Origin: Cycas panzhihuaensis
Taxonomy: Eukaryota; Cycadophyta
NCBI GenBank assembly: GCA_023213395.1
Contig: CM041465.1
Location: 216,325,741-216,389,740, forward strand
Length of the DNA: 64,000 nt
Direction: 5' to 3'
Shown: positions 57,573-64,000 of the stretch, one piece after another
How positions within the stretch are numbered: the first letter of the stretch is position 1
How the letters are laid out: every line of letters begins with the position of its first letter
Translations under genes and position numbers: made by a program
Notes under the pieces: model-generated
Database searches by the model: none
Told to the model about the DNA's origin: nothing
The model's input: the letters and a program-made list of their open reading frames with translations, nothing else

Positions 57573-58378
57573 ATAAGAAGTTGTATTAGATTTATTCAAT
57601 CTTTAGGCATTGAAATAAGAATAGGTAAGAATCTAATTATTATAATCATTCTACCTTCAATGGTCTATTTTTCATTATCACCTCTTTTAACATTGCTTAA
57701 AAGCTCCTCCCCACCATTCACACTCTTATTATCAACCTCAATAAACCCACCTTTACTCTACTAGTCATCACATCTCCTAATTCTCAATTAGTGCTATCTT
57801 CCTCCTTACATTCATCTATTATCATCTACATTTCCTTCCTCCTTTCCTTTCCTTTCCCCAAACCCTCACATCTCTTCATTTGTATTTTTGAGTTATTCTC
57901 CTCCTAATGTTATTTCTTAATCCCTACTTAATTATCTATATCTCATTATCCATCGTTTGAGACATCATCCTCTCGACACCATATTCAAATCCCTACTCAC
58001 CTCTCCTTCTTCCTGCTACTATATTACATGGCCCTATCCTGTATACATCATCCTTAACTATTTTGTCACTACATCTACAACGTTGACTAATCCCACCTAG
58101 TGAACCACAAAAATAAAAAGTTGCCTAATTTTACGGTTTTATCAAAATGATGATATCATTTTCAAATTTAAAAATCTCCCACAAAAATTAACACAAATTA
58201 CCACTTCCTTTAAATTCTAAATCACATGTTATACAAGACCCCTCCTCACCTACCTCAACTTCTACTTTGATTTACTAATTTTTTAATTCTTGTTCATCAA
58301 AGAAAGAGCTTATTCATTTGCCTTATGTGAAATAAATACACTCTTGCTAAAATCATAATCACTCGATCTCTACTCTAC
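57573..58378 (+). other. leader of gypsy D
   Basis: Pyrimidine-rich leader homologous to 35573-36440 of gypsy E (shared: attctcctcctaatg, ccttatgtgaaat). No gene. Confidence 0.6.
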
Positions 58379-59330
58379 ATGTACTTACTAAAGAAACTCG
58401 TGATATTAGAGGTTAGAGCCCCAATTCAAAATAAAAAGGCTAGTAAAGTAGACTATAAGAAAAGACCAAGAATGGCTACCAAAGAAGACATCAACAACAA
58501 CCTCAACATTCATCTAAACTTTCTTGAAGAATCCAATAAACAAATTGATAATAAATTATTGACTCTTATAGATTCTAAAGCTAAAATACCACATCTCCCA
58601 TTCAATGAAAGCGACAATAATGGACCAATTTAGTATAAAAAGTTATCTTATCATTTCTGACTTTAGCATCAAGGGACCAATGGATATAAATGAATGGATT
58701 GCAAAGTTGACAATAGCAATTTGAGACATCTTATCACGAATGAAAATGAGAAAACTAGATTTTCTATCAATCATTTGGAGGGGTATATTTACATATGAGT
58801 ATACAAATCGTACAAAGGTCATAGGTTTGCATTATGCATTGACTTTGTCAATGACCTCTATAAATGTATTGAAGGCCCTAACTTGGCCCCACATAAGCTA
58901 CAGTTCCCTCACTGCTTCCAACATGATTCCTTTATAGAGTTCATTAAATATTTTGAGAAACTTCATCTCAAAATAGATGCGCCCAATAAAAAAGTTGCAC
59001 AATTTAACTAGGTCAACCTCCATTTTGATATTGGCATTCAGGATATAATGCTTTAATCAAGCTTCCCTCACTGCTTCCAACATGATTCCTTTATAGAGTT
59101 CATTAAATATTTTGAGAAACTTCATCTCAAAATAGATGCGCCCAATAAAAAAGTTGCACAATTTAACTAGGTCAACCTCCATTTTGATATTGGCATTTAG
59201 GATATAATGCTTCAATCAAGCTCATTAGTTGATGTCATCACTTTGGCAACACAGGAAGAAACCAAACTTAAAATTTAGGCACCCCACTATATTTTACCAG
59301 CCTAATGGCTTGCCTTTAGCCCTTGGCCTA
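58379..59330 (+). pseudogene. gag of gypsy D
   Basis: The frame 58379-58633 gives MATKEDINNNLNIHLNFLEE (a coiled-coil-like gag N-terminus, probable start at 58472). The capsid part follows in other frames: NEWIAKLTIAI, HLEGYIYI, FIEFIKYFEKLHLKIDAPNKKVAQFN (58925-59005) and the closing SSLVDVITLATQEETKLK (59220-59275). A 159-bp duplication lies inside it. Several stops; no zinc knuckle is readable. Confidence 0.65.
58904..59221 (+). repeat. 159-bp tandem duplication inside gypsy D gag
   Basis: 58904-59062 and 59063-59221 are almost identical (start ttccctcactgcttccaac; I see two or three differences near the ends). The unit is 53 codons, so the frame is kept. The two copies are far more alike than gypsy D and E, so the duplication is young compared with the element. 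Confidence 0.93.
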
Positions 59331-59479
59331 AGAAGAGTGATAATTACTTTTTGTGTACAGACAATTGGTTTTTGAGTTATAAAAATATGTGTTCAAAATG
59401 GTAGTGACCTATGTAGTTGAGTAAGAATTCAATGATGAAAATTGAAACATTATTAATGACTAATAATGCATTGAATAAA

Positions 59480-60060
59480 TGTAACCAATATCTCTTTAGG
59501 ATGGGCATTTAACTATTTCACTAGTGACCATATTAGGTTTCCAACAACTTAATACTATCAAATTATGTGGATTTTTATGAAAGGGAAAAGTCATTACTCT
59601 AATAGACCTAGGTAGCATACATAACTTCATTGACATAAATTTCACCCTAAGATTAGGTTTTTTTATTAACAAGACCAAGACCTTTCTTATATTAATGCCC
59701 AAATAATGACATATTATATGTGATAGTGAAATTCCATACCAACAACTTTAAACTAGGACCCTTATATTTTTAACTATATATTGTGCCTTCTCCATTGGCA
59801 CTATGGATGTTGTAGTAGGTGTTGAATGGCTCGAGGAGTTAGGCAACTATAGACTAAACCACAAGGAAATTTTCATATAATTCCAATGGAACAAGAAGAT
59901 TTACTAATTGTTAGGAATTACTCTATTGAAATCTAAGATTATTCCAACCACGAAGTTGAATAAGCTTTTTAGCAAAAGGCATGCTAGTTTTATTATCCAT
60001 CTATACTCCATAGAGGCTTAGACTAGATGAGGAAAAACTATAAGAGGACCAACAATAGGA
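59480..60060 (+). pseudogene. protease of gypsy D
   Basis: Active site ITLIDLGSIHNFIDINFTLRLG at about 59595-59660; Asp-Leu-Gly-Ser replaces the usual Asp-Ser-Gly-Ser. The closing block is MDVVVGVEWLEELGNYRLN (about 59802-59858), the family's DVVLGVQWL. The following RT linker is readable to about 60060, then similarity to RT is lost. Confidence 0.75.
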
Positions 60061-60933
60061 GCTTCAAAATCTCCTTCAGTGGCATCGTAAAGTCTTCTAG
60101 TTGATTCCTATAGTACGTTCACTAGATCATGGAATGAAATCTGTCAACTAACTATATAGGTTTTCTCAAATAATTATTAGCAACCAAGATCTAAAGTTCA
60201 TTGAAACCTATTTGCACTATTTTATGGGGGATAAATAGTCTTGATGGTATACCTAATAGAATACTATTACAATGCTTCTTATTATGCCATAATAAAATGT
60301 CTGCATTCCTCACCCTATACAAGTATCCTCTGCTAGCTACTCATAAAATTTTCCATTCTTCATCCAAAGCCCTAGAAGTAGAGAAACTTTAGTAGTAGAC
60401 TGACAATATCTTATTATCCCTCAAAGATAATCTTAAATATATTCATAATTAAATGAAGAAACAAGTAGATCAACATCAATTTGAACACCAATTTGCCAAA
60501 GGTGATTAGGTTTTTATTTAATTACAACCTTATGAGTAATCTTCACTTAAGCATTTGGGCAAACAAAAAGTTATCTAAAGGTTTTATAATCCATTTAAGG
60601 TTTTAAAATTCATTGGTTCTCTTTCTTATACCCTTGCCATTTATGGTGCCAAAATCCATAATATCTTGTATATCTTTAGCCTCAAGTTGAAGGTTGGGTC
60701 ACATGTCACTCTAAAAATAAAACTTTTAGTTTTTAACGGATGAAGGCCAACTAGTCATCAATCTCTAAGACATCTTGGATACTTATAGCAAATAATTTCA
60801 TACAAAGACTAATAAAGCATACTTGATTAAATAGAAGGGTTTGCTAAAGGATGATGTAATAGGGAAACATGAAGTCATTCTACTATAGTTTATGAACCTT
60901 CCTATACTTTAAGGGAAAAGTATTTAAAAAATA
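60061..60933 (+). pseudogene. integrase C-terminus of gypsy D after an internal deletion
   Basis: 60240-60340 reads EYYYNASYYAIIKCLHSSPYT (family: W.E..YN.S.H.AIKM.PF.ALYG). Then comes DNILLSLKDNLKYIHN*MKKQVDQHQFEHQFAKGD*VFI*LQPYE, the post-core GDWVYLRLQPYRQ block (60400-60530), and FKVLKFIGSLSYTLAIY (about 60600). The RT, RNase H and DDE core that should precede it are absent. A chromodomain cannot be confirmed. Stops at Trp and Gln positions. Confidence 0.7.
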
Positions 60934-61583
60934 TGAGGATATATTATGACTCTCCCAATCCATGCTAATAAGTTAAACTAATAGGACCAAAATTGTAATA
61001 ATTTAAATAAATACCCAAATAGCATTAGGTGCTAAAGGATGGGAAACATCAATAGTTATACCACATAACTGCCTCAACCATGGGGCCTAACTACTAGAAC
61101 TCTAACATATCACGTGGGACCTAATTAACAGTGTTAGGTAATTGTTAGTAAGATATTTACCACATGGCATTTATCTATGAGGGATCACCTACCCTCATTA
61201 TATGGCAATCATGCAAGGGGGCTCCTTTTATATTTGTAGGGCCTTATACTGCATTTAAAGGTACTACAGTACCATCTTTTATTATCTTAACATATACCCA
61301 ACTAATTGGTGATTAATAATAAATTTATCTATCAATTTCTTTATTTGAATCCTCTTTGATCAATTATATGGTAATATTTATAATAATATATAGGGAAAGT
61401 TTATCATACATTGTGTAAACTCATGTATATATATATGTTTTTAGAATCACTAGAAAGCATATTAACGAATAATCAAAGTATTATTCTCTATTAAGAAGAC
61501 TCAAGTTTCACTAGTTTCCTGTTATTATTTTCTTGTACTCTTATGACCTTCTAGCATTCATTTTCCCAAATAACTACTATAAT
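60934..61583 (+). repeat. right LTR of gypsy D
   Basis: A probable start TGAGGATATATTATGAC at 60934 follows a purine-rich aagggaaaag. The last 140 bp match the LTR ends at 57420-57560 and 35440-35560. The left LTR is too incomplete to align the rest. Confidence 0.55.
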
Positions 61584-61700
61584 TAGTAGCAAATCATAGA
61601 TAGAGGAGACACTGTCTATCCCAAGTCACAACATAGCAAAGTGGATCCATGAGCAACTACATTAAACTATTGAATAAGGCATGAAATGGTAGCACTATTT
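61584..61700 (+). other. PBS-like site and leader after the right LTR of gypsy D
   Basis: TAGTAGCAAATC (61584-61595) repeats the PBS-like site. After an extra 60-bp piece, ctacattaaactattgaataaggcatgaaat resembles the gypsy D leader at 57577-57620. This LTR is thus followed by 5'-leader sequence, as in a tandem or recombinant copy. Confidence 0.4.
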
Positions 61701-62134
61701 GATCACTACTTACTTGAAATATAATATGTATATGTAGGCTATATGTATGTGGGTATTTTATTAGTAATTTAATTAGTAGTGTATTTTTCATTAATTATTC
61801 CTTGATACACAACTTTGGTTTGGACATCCATTGGGACATTGGGTGGATTTAAGGCACCTTCCAAATGTTTATTCCTCAACCAAGGGTCTTTTAGTAATAT
61901 TTCAAGGTTATTATTAATTTACAAAGAGTAGATCTACTCTACAAGTCACTAAAAACCCTTAGATTTGAGTTCAAATAATCATGGGAGTCGAAAACCCTTC
62001 ATGTGGGCTGTGTAGGCCATGATAATGCTATGGAAATAAATAGTTAATAAAATATATTTATTGTATTATTTAAGCTTTTATTTTTTTTACTGTATCTGAT
62101 GTTGATGGGTTCTAGTTAGTGAATCTATCGTTAC
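61701..62134. other. AT-rich spacer left of the palindrome
   Basis: No gene or repeat recognised. Confidence 0.4.
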
Positions 62135-62602
62135 TATTACATGGCTAATCTTGCAACCAATCAATATAGAGAAATATGAAGAGACATGAAATAAATAAGA
62201 TAAAGAAGAAAGAAGGGTTCTAAAGAACATCATATCATATCATATCATCCTTATCATCATTATAATAGAGTGGCGTATATATAACCCTCACCCCTTCATT
62301 ATTATATTCCTACCTTTATGTCCACCAATCCTCTTAATCCCCATATAATGGAGGGTCAAAACCCTCTCTAAAGGGTTATGACCCTCTATCATATGGGGAT
62401 TAAGAGGATTGGTGGACATAAAGGTAGGAATATAATAATGAGAGGGTGAGTGTTATATATACGCCACTTTATTGTAATGATGATAAGGATGATATGATAT
62501 GATATGATGTTCTTTAGAACCCTTCTTTCTTCTTTATCTTATTTATTCCATGTCTCTTTATATTTCTCTATATTGATTGGTTACATGATTAGCCATATAA
62601 TA
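62135..62602. repeat. 468-bp near-perfect palindrome of two LTR-like arms
   Basis: The two arms (62135-62368 and 62369-62602) are reverse complements with no net insertion or deletion and roughly a dozen mismatches. The axis is at 62368/62369, within ccctctctaaaggg. Each arm reads outward like a short LTR: TGACCCTC near the axis, a TATA box (ttatatata), (GATAT)n, a pyrimidine-rich part and GATTAGCCAT at the outer end. The right arm is followed after two bases by an exact tRNA-iMet PBS; the left arm is not. Confidence 0.92.
62453..62461 (+). promoter_or_regulatory. TATA box of the right palindrome arm
   Basis: ttatatata in the middle of the arm; its mirror copy lies at 62276-62284 on the minus strand, so both potential promoters point outward. 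Confidence 0.55.
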
Positions 62603-62604
62603 AG

Positions 62605-62617
62605 TGGTATCAGAGCT
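62605..62617 (+). other. exact tRNA-iMet primer-binding site
   Basis: TGGTATCAGAGCT, with all of TGGTATCAGAGC kept, directly right of the right arm. It marks that arm as the 5' LTR of a plus-strand element. Confidence 0.9.
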
Positions 62618-64000
62618 AAGGAAAGGGCAATTTTTTTTCTTATTTCATCTTTATTTATTGCAAGTATTGAAGACATAACCCTATTGGAAGATTGGAAGTC
62701 CTATTGAAGGGTTTATAGGGCTAAATATCCTACATATAGTTAAGAGTAAATACCCTAGTAAGAATTTTTTCACCATGCTACTAAGTATTTAGTGTTCATG
62801 CAAGGAGTAGTTCTATAATGTGAAGATCCCTCAACTTGCATGTGTATAAAATTATTGTGAGATTCTATTATGTTGCACCTATTAAGCTACTATTTAATCA
62901 TTAACATTAACTACTTGAGAGATTAGTATGCTAACCACTAGAGATTGCATCATTCCATGTGAAGATGTCATATCTGTTAGAACTCTTTTTAGAGATCTGT
63001 CTATGCCACTTACAATCATTACCTGAGGGAAATTCATTGACCTTGAAGAAGCCAAGCATCATTTTTATATCTTTTATATATAAAATCTATCCCATGGAAA
63101 GCCCTCACTACAACATCTTCACTAATTCACCATTTCTTGTTTATGAATAAGGGTTTTGTCAAGGAACAAGTCAGTGATCCATTCTCCTATGTGTGATCGT
63201 ATATTAATCCACCTATATTTCTGATAATGATGGTATCCATTATGGTTTTTCTCCTACATTGATTGCTTATAGAACATTTGTAATGCCTACTTCTCAACGC
63301 ACCACATCACAAGAACACCAAGCTATACCTATTCTAAACATGTCCTTAGAGCTCTTGCCTCAAATCTGTGGGCTTATGAGCACCTATGGAGGAATTAACT
63401 TAACTACATTGTGATATGAAAACTACCCTATGAAGAAGTTTTTACTCACTAAGTGCTTAAGAGAATTATTCTATCAGAATAGTATAAAGTCCACACTATC
63501 ATAAGAGTACAAAGTCTATTGAAATAATAGAAAGGAATTTTGGCCAAAGATTTCATGGAGTAGAGATGTTGACGTTAACGCTATTGAAGGAAAGTCATGA
63601 GAATGATCGCTCCTCCTATTCACTGTACATTGACACCTTGTATAATTTCTCTAAGCCAACGATAACCTTAAGCCAGTGATCGAGCTCACTTGGATCTCAT
63701 TTAAAGAACATAGAATAGTAGCTCAAAGATTATGGGCATAGAAACCCTAATGGTAGCGGCTACTTAGGGTAATTTAAGAAAAATATTTTATTATTTTTAC
63801 AATACTAAAATTTAATTGGAATTGAGTCTCATATCTGCTAGCCCCCTCTCTAGCTTAGCGACTACCACATGGAACATTCAAGGTGACCTAGTTTTTAAAA
63901 GGGAGTTTAATAAAATTTTTATACCTATTCTCACTATTTCATCTATATCTCTTTTATACAAATTTGGAATTCAGTTATGTCAAATCTATTGGGTTTCTTA
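62618..64000 (+). mobile_element. unassigned sequence downstream of the palindrome PBS
   Basis: By position this is the internal region of a retroelement whose 5' LTR is the right arm. I can read no gag, protease, RT or integrase motif in any frame, and no second LTR occurs before the window ends. Open frames (62504-62707, 62959-63150) have no similarity. It could be a non-autonomous element or one with an unusually long leader. Confidence 0.35.

Larger units (their letters stand above)
57405..61700 (+). mobile_element. Ty3/gypsy element D, internally deleted
   Basis: Plus-strand element of the same family as E (35421-37096). Contains an LTR 3' part (57405-57560), PBS-like site (57561-57572), pyrimidine-rich leader, gag, protease, then a direct jump to the C-terminal integrase. 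RT, RNase H and the integrase core are missing. A right LTR (60934-61583) follows. Protein wording (LIDLGSIHNFID, AIKM.AFQALYGY-like) is chromovirus-like. Confidence 0.72.

Noticed and set aside
63330-63400. A possible LWAYEHL-type PMD word on the plus strand
   Set aside because: A single short match with no supporting blocks before or after it; likely chance.
1-64000. tRNA, rRNA, organelle-derived inserts and CRISPR-like arrays
   Set aside because: No cloverleaf-like, ribosomal or regularly spaced repeat patterns were seen. The only tRNA-related sequences are the PBS complements. A covariance-model scan was not possible.

Overview
The window looks like an intergenic, heterochromatic stretch of a large seed-plant genome. 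A conifer or other gymnosperm is my best guess, but the sequence does not prove it. No intact gene is visible. Almost everything recognisable is decayed plant LTR retrotransposons of the Ty3/gypsy (Tat/Athila-type and chromovirus) and Ty1/copia classes, nested in one another in AT-rich, CpG-poor DNA. Two non-retroelement coding relics stand out: a plant-mobile-domain-like gene on the plus strand near the left edge, and a GC-rich short-chain dehydrogenase (SDR) pseudogene at about 23.8-24.5 kb. I see no tRNA, rRNA or CRISPR.

Layout. 1-465: LTR-U3-like promoter fragment. 500-2435: broken plant-mobile-domain-like gene (+). 3203-12919: Tat/Athila-type gypsy element (-), with gag, protease, RT, RNase H, integrase, primer-binding site (PBS) and a roughly 2.8 kb 5' LTR. 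13111-19120: complete chromovirus A (-) with two LTRs of about 380 bp, a 5-bp target duplication (GAGTA), tRNA-iMet PBS, polypurine tract and chromodomain relic. It is inserted in an older related chromovirus B (12920-13105 and 19126 to about 23300). 23810-24590: SDR pseudogene (-) with TATA box and intron. About 25040-26833 plus 33934-35420: chromovirus C (-), split by complete copia-1 (26834-33933, +, TSD ATAAT).

35421-37101: 5' part of a further gypsy family (E, +). 37102-48489: copia-2 (-), split in its gag by a rearranged Tat-family fragment (40688 to about 44880, +) that carries an archaeal-type RNase H relic. 48490-50007: unassigned. 50008-56714: complete copia-3 (-), same family as copia-2. 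57405 to about 61700: internally deleted gypsy D (+), same family as E, with a 159-bp in-frame tandem duplication. 62135-62602: a near-perfect palindrome of two inverted LTR-like arms, the right one followed by an exact tRNA-iMet PBS. 62618-64000: unassigned.

The nesting gives a relative order: B before A; C before copia-1; E before copia-2 before the Tat fragment. Most internal stop codons are consistent with C-to-T decay of methylated cytosines (TGG to TAG, CAA to TAA). The SDR relic keeps many CpGs, so it has had a different methylation or age history from its neighbours.
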